Below are positions 1 through 6,727 of a DNA stretch of 41,794 nt, piece by piece. The stretch's first letter is position 1. Every line of letters begins with the position of its first letter. The notes below the pieces were generated by a model, which searched no databases, had not been told where the DNA came from, and was given only the letters and a program-made list of their open reading frames with translations. Made by a program: the position numbers and the translations under genes. The DNA lies in the NCBI GenBank assembly GCA_035462375.1, contig DATHUJ010000081.1, positions 1 through 41,794 on the forward strand, written 5' to 3'. Source of the DNA: DASTQL01 sp035462375. GTDB lineage: Bacteria > Actinomycetota > Actinomycetes > Jiangellales > Jiangellaceae.

Positions 1-95
1 GCCATGACGACCAGGACGCCGTCGACGACGAGGAGGGCGAGTACCAGGACTATTCCGACGTCGCGCGCACGCGAGCGTCGGAAGTCGACCATCAT
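1..95 (-). CDS. N-terminus of a membrane protein, cut by window edge
   Basis: A reverse-strand reading frame opens with two adjacent ATG codons (93-95, 90-92) and runs off the window. A GGAG ribosome site lies about 6 nt upstream. The visible 31 residues are a short basic head (FRRSRARD) followed by a strongly hydrophobic stretch (IVLVLALLVVDGVLVVM), which fits a positive-inside first transmembrane helix or uncleaved signal anchor. It is divergent from the LCP-family gene. Only the N-terminus is present, so no family can be assigned; a sensor kinase or other membrane protein is possible. The ribosome site plus membrane-anchor composition is the reason to call it a gene. Confidence 0.55.
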   Translation of the reverse strand, partial: MMVDFRRSRARDVGIVLVLALLVVDGVLVVM

Positions 96-235
96 GCGGC
101 TCCAGGACTTGTACGGTCGGGCAAGGGGTGGCGACGAGCGAGGCAGGACCCCTCCGCGATCGTAGAGGCGGCGCTCCCGGCCGTCGTACGTGTCGTGAGT
201 ATTCGTGGACCCGACGCAGGTGCAGGGGATCAGCC

Positions 236-1339
236 GTGGCCAACGTCACCGACGAGGACATCCTGCCGCTCGGCAGCGACGACGACCCGGGTGAGGGCCG
301 TGTGGCCGGCCGGCGGCGGGGGCGTCGCGTGCTCCTCGTGGCGGTCGGCGCCCTGGTCGTCCTCGCCCTGCTGGCGGTGGGCGGTACCTACCTGGCCGTC
401 GACAGGGTGACGGGGGACATCGAGCGGATACCGCAGGTCTTCGACCCGATCCCCGAGGAGCAGCGCCCACAGAAGCCGGCCGCCGACGAGCCTGGCGCGG
501 ACGGCGTCACCTTCCTGCTGGCAGGGCTCGACCGGCGCTCCGACGTCCCGACCACCGGGACGTCGGCGGAGGCGAAGGCGTGGCGGCCCGGCGCAGCCCG
601 TACCGATGCCGTCCTCGTGGTGCACGTGACGGGCGACCGGGACCAGGCGTACGTGATCTCCATCCCGCGGGACTCGTGGGTGGACATCCCGGGGCGCGGC
701 AAGAACAAGATCAACGCTGCCTTCTCGTTCGGCGGCCCGACGCTGTTCGTGCAGACGGTCGAGCAGCTGACCGACCTGCGAATAGACCACCTGGCCGTCA
801 TCGACTGGCACGGCTTCCGCAACCTCACCGACGCCGTCGGCGGCGTGTCGATGACCTTCGACCAGGAGGTGGTCGCCAAGGGGCGGACCTTCCCGCCGGG
901 CACGCACACGCTGACCGGCGAGGAGGCACTGGCGTACGTGGGGGAGCGCTACGCACTGCCGGGAGGCGACTTCGACCGCGTACGCCGCCAGCAGAACTGG
1001 ATCCGGGCTCTCATGCAGGGGCTGCTCTCCCGCGAGACGATCACCGACCCGGGGACCATGACGGAGATCGCCGACGCCGTGGCGCAGACGACGAGCGTCG
1101 ACGACTCGCTGTCCGGGCCGACGATGGTCCGGCTGGCCGTGGAGATGCGCGACATCCGCTCCGAGGACGTCACCTTCCTCACCGTCCCGACCCAGGGCAC
1201 CGGACGGGCCGGCGCGGCGAGCATCGTCGTCTACGACCATGCCGCGGCCGGGGAGATGTGGCGGGCGGTGGAAAGCGACGCGCTCGACCGGTGGCTGCAG
1301 GACAACCCCGGCCGGACCCTGGGCGCCCAGGTCGACTGA
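236..1339 (+). CDS. LytR-CpsA-Psr (LCP) family cell-wall protein
   Basis: LCP proteins are membrane-anchored phosphotransferases that attach polyprenyl-linked glycopolymers to peptidoglycan on the outer face of the membrane. The 367-residue product has a short acidic/basic cytoplasmic head, one transmembrane helix (about residues 30-50, VLLVAVGALVVLALLAVGGTYL), then the extracellular LCP domain. Visible family motifs are TFLLAGLDRR, RTDAVLVVHV, SIPRDSWVDIP, KINAAFSFGG, the DHLAVIDWHGF segment, and the conserved region LTGEEALAYV...DFDRVRRQQ, with the Arg/Asp residues that bind pyrophosphate. I chose GTG 236 because AGGGGA lies about 8 nt upstream and the membrane helix then sits at normal depth; a longer frame to 128 has no supporting signal. 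C-terminal LytR_C domain is absent. The exact glycopolymer substrate cannot be read from sequence. Confidence 0.9.
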   Translation: MANVTDEDILPLGSDDDPGEGRVAGRRRGRRVLLVAVGALVVLALLAVGGTYLAVDRVTGDIERIPQVFDPIPEEQRPQKPAADEPGADGVTFLLAGLDRRSDVPTTGTSAEAKAWRPGAARTDAVLVVHVTGDRDQAYVISIPRDSWVDIPGRGKNKINAAFSFGGPTLFVQTVEQLTDLRIDHLAVIDWHGFRNLTDAVGGVSMTFDQEVVAKGRTFPPGTHTLTGEEALAYVGERYALPGGDFDRVRRQQNWIRALMQGLLSRETITDPGTMTEIADAVAQTTSVDDSLSGPTMVRLAVEMRDIRSEDVTFLTVPTQGTGRAGAASIVVYDHAAAGEMWRAVESDALDRWLQDNPGRTLGAQVD

Positions 1340-1346
1340 CCGGCGA

Positions 1347-1709
1347 TCAGTAGACGAGTGCTTGAGCCCCGTCGGCCAGCACCTCCTCGACGAACGCCGC
1401 CGCCCCGGCGATCCGGACCCGGTCGAGCACGTCGCCCGGGCCGATCCCCCGCCGTGCCGCGCACTGGGTGCACAGCGTCACCTGTCCGCCCGCCAGCAAC
1501 GCCGCGAGGAGGTCGGGAAGCGGTGCCGCGTGCGGCAGCTCGAACTCCGCCGCCCGGCCGGGCAGGGCGAACCACGACGACTCGCCGGTCAGCCACACCG
1601 AGACCGACGCGCCGGCGGCGACTGCGGTCGCGGCGACGGTGAAGGCCTGTGAGCACCGTTCGGGCGCGTCGGCGCCGGCGGTGACCTTGACCACGAGGGT
1701 GCTTGTCAT
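1347..1709 (-). CDS. DsrE-family protein
   Basis: A 120-residue protein of the DsrE/F-like fold, a small alpha/beta family that includes sulfur-relay subunits and many uncharacterised members. The N-terminus (TLVVKVTAGADAPERCSQAFTVAATAVAAGASVSVWL) has the family's first strand plus a helix that counts off a 'many items' motif, and the C-terminal half carries a CTQC pair (VTLCTQCAARRGI) where family members place redox or sulfur-carrying cysteines. Whether these are active is unknown. ATG 1709 is preferred over the upstream in-frame GTG because TAGGGT on the reverse strand lies exactly 7 nt before it (leaderless arrangement). Convergent with the LCP gene (7 bp gap) and divergent from the small membrane gene, with only 38 bp between starts. 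Confidence 0.8.
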   Translation of the reverse strand: MTSTLVVKVTAGADAPERCSQAFTVAATAVAAGASVSVWLTGESSWFALPGRAAEFELPHAAPLPDLLAALLAGGQVTLCTQCAARRGIGPGDVLDRVRIAGAAAFVEEVLADGAQALVY

Positions 1710-1716
1710 GACGGGC

Positions 1717-1722
1717 ACCCTA
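1717..1722 (-). promoter_or_regulatory. -10 hexamer TAGGGT for leaderless DsrE gene
   Basis: TAGGGT reading on the reverse strand ends 7 nt before the ATG at 1709. This matches the actinobacterial TAnnnT -10 element placed so that transcription starts at or near the A of the start codon. There is no separate ribosome site. Confidence 0.55.
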
Positions 1723-1734
1723 GGCGTCCGCCGA

Positions 1735-1740
1735 TAGAGT
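1735..1740 (+). promoter_or_regulatory. -10 hexamer TAGAGT for small membrane gene
   Basis: TAGAGT followed by 7 nt and then GTG 1748. This is back to back with the reverse-strand hexamer at 1717-1722, so a 25-bp stretch appears to hold two divergent leaderless promoters. Confidence 0.55.
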
Positions 1741-1747
1741 GGGCGCC

Positions 1748-1855
1748 GTGCCGTGGCTGGAGATCTTCTACACCGGGTTGCTGGTCGTCATCGGGCTCTT
1801 CATCACCTGGTTCGGGATCTACGTCGTGTACAAGCTGTTCAAGGGCCAGGCTTGA
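1748..1855 (+). CDS. 35-residue single-pass membrane peptide
   Basis: A short frame, GTG to TGA, encodes a peptide starting MPWLEIFYTGLLVVIGLF and ending YKLFKGQA. It is essentially one transmembrane helix with an aromatic belt (W, Y, F) at both ends and a basic tail (K..K), the composition of a real small membrane protein rather than a chance frame. Its TGA overlaps the TTG start of the nitrobindin gene (TTGA), so the two are translationally coupled. A TAnnnT hexamer 7 nt upstream supports this start. No family is recognised with certainty. The coupling suggests it helps or reports on the nitrobindin-like product, but that is inference. Confidence 0.7.
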   Translation: MPWLEIFYTGLLVVIGLFITWFGIYVVYKLFKGQA

Positions 1856-2370
1856 TCGAGATCCCGCCCGACCTGCACCCCGACTGCGTCCCCCTGGTCT
1901 GGATGCTCGGGCGCTGGCAGGGCGCGGGCGTCGGGGACTACCCCACGATCGAGGGCTTCCGCTTCGGCCAGGAGGTCACCTTCAGCTACGTACCGGACAA
2001 GGCGTTCCTCGCGTACGAGAGCAGGTCCTGGCTGCTCGACGAGGACGGGCAGCTCGTGCGGCCGGCCGCACGGGAGAGCGGTTACTGGCGGCCCCGGCCC
2101 GATGGTGAGGTCGAGGTCCTGCTGACGCACCCGACCGGTTTCGTGGAGATCTACCTGGGCCAGATGGGCGAGGCGAAGGTCGAGCTGGCCACCCGCGGCG
2201 TGCTCAAGACGGAGACGGCCAAGGACTACCGAGCCGGGCACCGCCTGTACGGGCTGGTCAACGGCCGGCTGATGTGGGTCTTCGAGATGGCCGCCATGGG
2301 CGAGGAGCTCGGTCCGCACCTGTCGGCCGAGCTCAAGCGGGTGGCCGGGGCGTCGGAGGCCCGCGCCTAG
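1852..2370 (+). CDS. Nitrobindin / FABP-like heme-binding beta-barrel protein
   Basis: 172 residues starting at TTG 1852. Nitrobindins are ten-stranded beta barrels that bind ferric heme and scavenge NO or isomerise peroxynitrite to nitrate. The diagnostic N-terminal signature is present: LVWMLGRWQGAGVGDYPTI, matching the GxWxGxGxGxYPTI pattern that lines the heme pocket. A C-terminal His in RAGHRLYGLVNGRL lies where the proximal heme ligand is expected. Length is normal for the bacterial one-domain form. The TTG start overlaps the preceding stop; an alternative start in the longer frame back to 1753 would read through the small membrane gene and lacks support. Its TAG stop forms part of the -10 of the next gene. 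Enzymatic activity is inferred from family. Confidence 0.88.
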   Translation: MIEIPPDLHPDCVPLVWMLGRWQGAGVGDYPTIEGFRFGQEVTFSYVPDKAFLAYESRSWLLDEDGQLVRPAARESGYWRPRPDGEVEVLLTHPTGFVEIYLGQMGEAKVELATRGVLKTETAKDYRAGHRLYGLVNGRLMWVFEMAAMGEELGPHLSAELKRVAGASEARA

Positions 2371-2373
2371 ACT
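2368..2373 (+). promoter_or_regulatory. -10 hexamer TAGACT for leaderless fur-family gene
   Basis: TAGACT then 7 nt then GTG 2381. The first three bases are the stop codon of the nitrobindin gene. Confidence 0.55.
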
Positions 2374-2380
2374 CGATCGG

Positions 2381-2815
2381 GTGGAGGCCTCGCACGACTG
2401 GCGCGACGACCTGCGGGCGCGCGGCTACCGGCTGACCCCGCAGCGGGAGCTGGTCCTCGAGGCCGTCCAGGAGCTCGACCACGCGACGCCGGACGAGGTC
2501 CTCGCCGCGGTCCGGCGCAAGGCCTCGGGCGTCAACATCTCGACGGTCTATCGCACCCTCGACCTGCTCGAGGAGCTCGGCCTGGTGTCCCACACCCACC
2601 TCGGCCACGGCGCACCCGCCTACCACGCGGCCGTCGAGGCGGACCACGTGCACCTGGTCTGCCGGGGCTGCGGACACGTGACCGAGGTCGAGACCGCGGT
2701 GGCCGACGGGTTGGTCGGCGAGCTCGCCGGGAGCCATGGCTTCGCCACGGACGTGCGGCACCTCACCGTCTTCGGCACCTGCCGGGAGTGCGGGAGCTCC
2801 GTTGTGCGTTCCTAG
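2381..2815 (+). CDS. Fur-family metalloregulator (Zur/FurB-like)
   Basis: 144 residues. The N-terminal winged helix is typical of Fur proteins: YRLTPQRELVLEAVQELDHATPDEVLAAVRRKASGVNISTVYRTLDLLEELGLV, with the recognition helix NISTVYRTL. The C-terminal dimerisation and metal domain has HTHLGHGAPAYH, the DHVHLVC segment and two Cys pairs (CRGC and CREC) that form the structural zinc site. Fur family members repress metal or peroxide genes when metal-loaded. Two CxxC pairs and the HVHLVC region suit Zur/FurB or Fur; metal choice cannot be settled by reading. It starts at a leaderless GTG and is followed 4 bp after its stop by ygfZ, so the two may be co-transcribed. Confidence 0.9.
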   Translation: MEASHDWRDDLRARGYRLTPQRELVLEAVQELDHATPDEVLAAVRRKASGVNISTVYRTLDLLEELGLVSHTHLGHGAPAYHAAVEADHVHLVCRGCGHVTEVETAVADGLVGELAGSHGFATDVRHLTVFGTCRECGSSVVRS

Positions 2816-2819
2816 GGTC

Positions 2820-3758
2820 GTGACCACGTACCGCTCCCCCCTGCTCGACCTGTCCGGGGCCGTCGAGGCCGAGGGCCCCGACGCCGGTGTCGCCGCGCAC
2901 TACGGCGACCCGATGATCGAGCAGCGCCGACTCGAGGCCGGTGCGGCGGTCGTCGACCTCTCGCACCACGAGGTGGTGCGGGTGTCCGGTCCCGATCGGC
3001 TCTCGTGGCTGCACTCCCTGCTGTCCCAGCACCTGAGCGACCTGCCTGCCGGGGAGCGCACCGAGGCCCTGCTGCTCGACCCGCACGGCCGGGTCGAGCA
3101 CCACCTGCGCCTGGTCGACGACGGCGGCTCGACCTGGGCGAGCGTCGAGCCCGGGACGGCGGCCTCGCTGGTCGCGTTCCTCGACTCGATGCGCTTCATG
3201 CTCCGCGTCGAGGTGGCCGACGTGACGGCCGAGTGGGCCTGCGTCTGGTCGCCTGCGACCGGCCAGCTGCTGGTCCCGCGGCCGGAGCTCCCGTCGTACG
3301 TCGGGGAACGCGGCGCCGCCGGCGTGTGGGCCTACGAGGCCCTGCGGATCGCCGCTCACCGCCCCCGGCTCGGGCTGGACACCGACGACCGTACGATCCC
3401 GCACGAGGTCGGCTGGATCGGGCCGGCCGTCCACCTCGACAAGGGCTGCTACCGCGGCCAGGAGACGGTGGCCCGGGTCCACACGCTCGGCCGCCCGCCC
3501 CGGCGCCTGGTGATGCTGCATCTCGACGGGTCCGTGGACCACCTCCCGGCGCACGGTGACCCCGTCGAGGCCGGTGACCGCGTCGTGGGGTCCGTGGGGT
3601 CGGCCGCCCGGCACCACGAGCTGGGGCCGATCGGCCTCGCGGTGATCAAGCGCAGTACCCCGGTCGACGCCCCGCTGCTCGCCGGCGGCGTCGCTGCAGC
3701 CCAGGAGGTCGTCGTCGACCCGGAGGTCGGGCTGCACGTGCGGCCGCGGCTGGGCTGA
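2820..3758 (+). CDS. ygfZ: YgfZ/GcvT-domain folate-dependent Fe-S cluster protein
   Basis: 312 residues with the YgfZ signature KGCYRGQE (about residues 207-214) inside DKGCYRGQETVARVHTLGRPPRRLV. YgfZ binds tetrahydrofolate and supports assembly or repair of some iron-sulfur enzymes; the conserved Cys of the signature is required in E. coli. The N-terminal part (VVDLSHHEVVRVSGPDRLSWLHSLLSQHL) and the C-terminal barrel match the GcvT-like fold. GTG 2820 is the first plausible start after the Fur stop; the longer frame back to 2736 would overlap fur. Neighbours do not include Fe-S assembly genes, so its client is unknown, though the CO dehydrogenase small subunit elsewhere in the window carries two clusters. 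Confidence 0.9.
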   Translation: MTTYRSPLLDLSGAVEAEGPDAGVAAHYGDPMIEQRRLEAGAAVVDLSHHEVVRVSGPDRLSWLHSLLSQHLSDLPAGERTEALLLDPHGRVEHHLRLVDDGGSTWASVEPGTAASLVAFLDSMRFMLRVEVADVTAEWACVWSPATGQLLVPRPELPSYVGERGAAGVWAYEALRIAAHRPRLGLDTDDRTIPHEVGWIGPAVHLDKGCYRGQETVARVHTLGRPPRRLVMLHLDGSVDHLPAHGDPVEAGDRVVGSVGSAARHHELGPIGLAVIKRSTPVDAPLLAGGVAAAQEVVVDPEVGLHVRPRLG

Positions 3759-3946
3759 CCTCCATTGACCACGTCAGCCGGGTGAGTGGGGCCCGCGGCC
3801 TGGGACACCGGGCCAGTTCCGGGTCACCGGCGGGCTGGCCGGGTCGAGGCCTGGACCGCAGGCCACCACCAGGCTGATCGGGCCATCACCAGGTGCAGAA
3901 GACTGGTGGCGGCACCGCCAGGGTAGTGAACGTGGTCAATCGGGAG
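3759..3946. repeat. Diverged inverted-repeat unit between convergent genes
   Basis: This fills nearly the whole gap between the convergent ygfZ and dtd genes. The left end starts one base after the ygfZ stop and reads CCATTGACCACG at 3762, about 23 of 29 positions like repeat copy B (CCATTGATCACG...). The right end holds the inverted match ACGTGGTCAAT at 3930-3940, giving a perfect 11-bp inverted repeat with 3764-3774. The interior (~150 bp) shows no coding signal. It resembles the terminal-repeat units at 32294 and 38876 but is much more diverged, so relatedness is tentative. Confidence 0.4.
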
Positions 3947-3952
3947 CCCGGG

Positions 3953-4378
3953 TCAGGTCTCGAGGACCAGGGTGACCGGCCCCTCGTTGACCAGCGCGAC
4001 AGACATGTCCGCGCCGAAGACCCCCGTCTCGACCCGGGCGCCCAGCGACCGCAGCTCCGCGACGAAGGCCTCGACCACGGGCTCGGCCACCGGTCCGGGC
4101 GCCGCGGCGTTCCAGGACGGCCGGCGGCCCTTGCGGGTCTCGGCGTACAGGGTGAACTGGCTGACCACCAGCAGCGGCGCGCCCAGGTCCGACGCCGACC
4201 GCTCACCGTCCAGGATGCGCAGCTCCCAGATCTTGCGTGCCAGTCGTCGGACCTCGCTCGGTCCGTCGGCGTGGGTCGCGCCCACGAGCACCACGAGGCC
4301 CGGCTCCTCGATCGACCCCATGACCTCCCCGCCGACGCTCACCGAGGCCGACGAGACCCGCTGCACCACTGCCCGCAC
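3953..4378 (-). CDS. dtd: D-aminoacyl-tRNA deacylase
   Basis: 141 residues, the usual length. DTD hydrolyses D-amino acids (and misattached glycine) from tRNA in the cytoplasm. Both active-site signatures are visible: SQFTLY (with Gln-Phe-Thr) and the C-terminal NEGPVT, whose Gly-Pro lies in the cis conformation used for chiral proofreading. The start MRAVVQRVSSASVSV is characteristic of the family, and the GTG at 4376-4378 gives exactly this. It converges on ygfZ and is divergent from the SDR gene, with 61 bp between the two starts. Confidence 0.95.
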   Translation of the reverse strand: MRAVVQRVSSASVSVGGEVMGSIEEPGLVVLVGATHADGPSEVRRLARKIWELRILDGERSASDLGAPLLVVSQFTLYAETRKGRRPSWNAAAPGPVAEPVVEAFVAELRSLGARVETGVFGADMSVALVNEGPVTLVLET

Positions 4379-4439
4379 GCGACCAGGGTGGCAGGCCGCC
4401 TACGATGACCCGGTTCCGCCACCCATGAGGGGGTTTCCC

Positions 4440-5393
4440 GTGCCACGTGCCGTCGTCACCGGGGGAGCGGGCTTCCTCGGCTCCCACCTCTGCGAGCGCC
4501 TGCTCTGCGAGGGCTACGAGGTGGTGTGCCTCGACAACTTCGTGACCGGGACCCCGCACAACGTCGAGCACCTGATGGAGCACGACGGCTTCCGGCTGAT
4601 CCGAGCCGACGTCACCGAGTACGTCCACGTGGGCGGATCCGTCGACGCGGTGCTGCACTTCGCCTCCCCGGCCTCGCCCATCGACTACCTCAAGCTGCCC
4701 GTCGAGACTCTCAAGGTCGGCTCGATCGGCACGTTCCACGCCCTCGGCCTGGCGCGGCACACCGGGGCCCGGCTCGTGCTCGCCTCCACCTCGGAGACCT
4801 ACGGCGACCCCCAGGTCCACCCGCAGCCGGAGACCTACTGGGGCCACGTCAACCCGGTCGGTCCCCGCGGGGTCTACGACGAGGCCAAGCGGTTCGGGGA
4901 GGCGCTGACGATGGCCTACCGCCGTTCGTACGGCGTGGACACCGGCATCGTGCGCATCTTCAACACCTTCGGGGAGCGGATGCGGCCCAACGACGGTCGA
5001 GCCATCCCGACGTTCATCCGGCAGGCCCTGGCCGGCCACCCGGTCACGGTCGCCGGTGACGGATCGCAGACGAGATCGGTCTGCTACGTCGACGACCTGG
5101 TCGAGGGGGTCGTCCGCCTGCTGCGCTCCGAGCACCCGGGTCCGGTCAACATCGGCAACCCGCGGGAGATCTCGGTGCTGGCGCTCGCCGAGTGGATCCG
5201 CGACCTGTGCGGCTCGTCGTCGGAGATCGAGTTCATTCGCCGCCCGCAGGACGACCCCACAGTGCGTCAGCCCGACGTCACCCTGGCTCGCGAGGTCTTC
5301 GGCTGGGAGCCCAAGGTCGACATCGAGGACGGCCTCCGGCGGACCATCGCGTGGTTCCGCCAGCACCCCGAGCTGGTCGGGCTCGACGGCTGA
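4440..5393 (+). CDS. UDP-xylose-synthase-like NAD-dependent SDR epimerase/decarboxylase
   Basis: 317-residue extended SDR. The Rossmann motif TGGAGFLGSH is at the N-terminus, followed by CLDNFVTG, the HFASPASPIDYLKLPVETL block that typifies UDP-glucuronate decarboxylases, the STSETYGDP segment with catalytic Ser/Thr, and the YxxxK pair in GVYDEAKRFGEAL. These support conversion of UDP-glucuronate to UDP-xylose, a precursor for surface polysaccharides, but dTDP-glucose dehydratase relatives share much of this and substrate is not certain. GTG 4440 is chosen: GAGGGGG lies about 8 nt upstream, and the Rossmann motif then starts at residue 8. TACGAT at 4400-4405 may be the -10 for a short leader. 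No glycosyltransferase cluster is adjacent. Confidence 0.85.
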   Translation: MPRAVVTGGAGFLGSHLCERLLCEGYEVVCLDNFVTGTPHNVEHLMEHDGFRLIRADVTEYVHVGGSVDAVLHFASPASPIDYLKLPVETLKVGSIGTFHALGLARHTGARLVLASTSETYGDPQVHPQPETYWGHVNPVGPRGVYDEAKRFGEALTMAYRRSYGVDTGIVRIFNTFGERMRPNDGRAIPTFIRQALAGHPVTVAGDGSQTRSVCYVDDLVEGVVRLLRSEHPGPVNIGNPREISVLALAEWIRDLCGSSSEIEFIRRPQDDPTVRQPDVTLAREVFGWEPKVDIEDGLRRTIAWFRQHPELVGLDG

Positions 5394-5446
5394 CCGGAAT
5401 CGGTCCCTGAGCCAGCGCGGCACCCGCCCTGTGCAAGACTCCCGCA

Positions 5447-6292
5447 ATGCCCGTTGCAGCCCCCACCGGGACCCTCATCACGGTCGCTCCCACCGGCGCG
5501 GAGTCGCGCAAGGAGGACGTGCCGGCACTGCCCACGACGCTGGACGAGCTGGTCGACACCGCCATCGCCTGTGAGACCGCCGGGGCAGCCATGGTGCACG
5601 TCCACATCCGGGACGACGCCCACGAGCCGACACTCGACCTCGGCCGGCTCAAGGAGACGGTCGCCGCGCTGCGCGAAAGCACCGCCCTGGTCGTCCAGCT
5701 GTCCACCGGCGGCAGCGTCCACGACCCGTACGAGGACCGCCTCCGCGTCCTCGACGCCGACCCGGACTCGTGCAGCCTGACGATGGGCACGGTCAACTTC
5801 GGCGACGACGTCTTCATGAACCCCTGGCCCTTCGTGGTCGAGCTCTACGAGCGCACCGTCGAGCACGAGGTCGTACCGGAGTTCGAGCTCTTCGACATCG
5901 GCCACGTGGCCGCCCTGCACCGCCTGCTGGACAGGCACGGACTCCCGTACGGAGGTCGCGTGCACTGCGACCTCGTCATGGGCGTGCCGGGGGGCATGCC
6001 CGGGACGGCCGCCGCCCTCGTGGCGGCGGTGCAGGCCCTGCCCGAGGCGGTCACCAGCTGGAGCGCGACGGGCATCGGCCGGACCTCCCTCCCGGTCGCG
6101 CTCGCTGCCCTCTCCGCCGGCGGACACCTGCGGGTGGGGATGGAGGACACCACCACCTTCGCCAAGGGACGGCCGGTCCGCGACAACGCCGAGCTGGTGC
6201 AGCGCGCCGCACAGCTGGCCACCCTCGTCCAACGCCCGCCGATGTCGGGGTCTGACGCGGCGGCCCTGCTCGGTATCCGGGAGAGACGGTGA
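5447..6292 (+). CDS. BKACE-family beta-keto acid cleavage enzyme
   Basis: 281 residues of the family once called DUF849. These TIM-barrel, zinc-dependent enzymes condense a beta-keto acid with acetyl-CoA and release acetoacetate plus a new CoA ester. Family features visible: ITVAPTGAESRKED near the start, AAMVHVHIRDD with the HxH zinc ligands (about residues 47-56), the VVQLSTGG strand, GTVNFGDDVFMNPW, and FELFDIGH with its late His. Substrate specificity within BKACE varies (3-keto-5-aminohexanoate, dehydrocarnitine and others) and cannot be assigned. The gene overlaps the next one by GTGA, implying a two-gene operon. ATG 5447 has a weak AAGACT hexamer 6 nt upstream. Confidence 0.85.
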   Translation: MPVAAPTGTLITVAPTGAESRKEDVPALPTTLDELVDTAIACETAGAAMVHVHIRDDAHEPTLDLGRLKETVAALRESTALVVQLSTGGSVHDPYEDRLRVLDADPDSCSLTMGTVNFGDDVFMNPWPFVVELYERTVEHEVVPEFELFDIGHVAALHRLLDRHGLPYGGRVHCDLVMGVPGGMPGTAAALVAAVQALPEAVTSWSATGIGRTSLPVALAALSAGGHLRVGMEDTTTFAKGRPVRDNAELVQRAAQLATLVQRPPMSGSDAAALLGIRERR

Positions 6293-6717
6293 GGGCCGGC
6301 CGCCACCGTTCGCGCGAGGAGGCGGAGGACATAGCGGCCGGCGTCGTCGCGCTGTCGACCGACGACCTCGACCTCCTGCTGGCGGAGGCGCGCACGGAGG
6401 AGGAGTCGCTCGGCTATGCGGAGGAGCTCCTCGGCGGGCGCCTCGACCTCGCACTGGCCGAGGCCGAGCGCCGGGGGATGGTGCTCGCGGGACCCGAGCT
6501 CGAGGCGCTCGACGACGGCGTCCGTCCCGGTCGCGACGACGTCCGGGAGCTGGTCGGCAAGCAGCAGGTGCCGAGCCTGACCGAGCGCAGCGACGCGGAC
6601 ATCAGAGCGGCCGCCGGGGTCCTGAACGACCACCTCCGGGATGTCCGCGACGACCTGGAGCGGATCCGCGGACTGGTCCGGGTGGTCGGCGACGAGCGCG
6701 CTCGCCGGCACGGCTAG
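6289..6717 (+). CDS. RsiG-like coiled-coil protein with altered ligand residues
   Basis: 142 residues, almost wholly charged helices: a first helix to about residue 60 (REEAEDIAAGVVALSTDD then LLLAEARTEEESLGYAEELLGGRLDLALAEAERR) and a second long helix at the end (DIRAAAGVLNDHLRDVRDDLERIRGLVRVV). This pattern resembles RsiG, the anti-sigma factor that binds sigma-WhiG with cyclic di-GMP in Streptomyces through repeats of E(X)3S(X)2R(X)3Q(X)3D. Aligned on EEESLGYAEELLGGRLD, the first Glu and last Asp are kept, but Ser, Arg and Gln become Gly, Glu and Gly, so c-di-GMP binding of the classical kind is doubtful. Start GTG overlaps the BKACE stop. No sigma factor gene is adjacent. Family call is from memory of the motif; moderate certainty. 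Confidence 0.5.
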   Translation: MRAGRHRSREEAEDIAAGVVALSTDDLDLLLAEARTEEESLGYAEELLGGRLDLALAEAERRGMVLAGPELEALDDGVRPGRDDVRELVGKQQVPSLTERSDADIRAAAGVLNDHLRDVRDDLERIRGLVRVVGDERARRHG

Positions 6718-6720
6718 CCT
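6715..6720 (+). promoter_or_regulatory. -10 hexamer TAGCCT for leaderless asparaginase gene
   Basis: TAGCCT then 7 nt then GTG 6728. The first three bases are the stop codon of the RsiG-like gene. Confidence 0.55.
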
Positions 6721-6727
6721 CGCCGCC

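Noticed and set aside
128..235. Longer N-terminus for the LCP protein
   Set aside because: Extension is Arg-rich, has no ribosome site and would push the membrane anchor to residue ~65; GTG 236 has a good site.
2813..2818. TAGGGT as leaderless promoter for ygfZ
   Set aside because: Only 1 nt separates it from GTG 2820, so transcription would start inside the gene; ygfZ is more likely co-transcribed with the fur-family gene.
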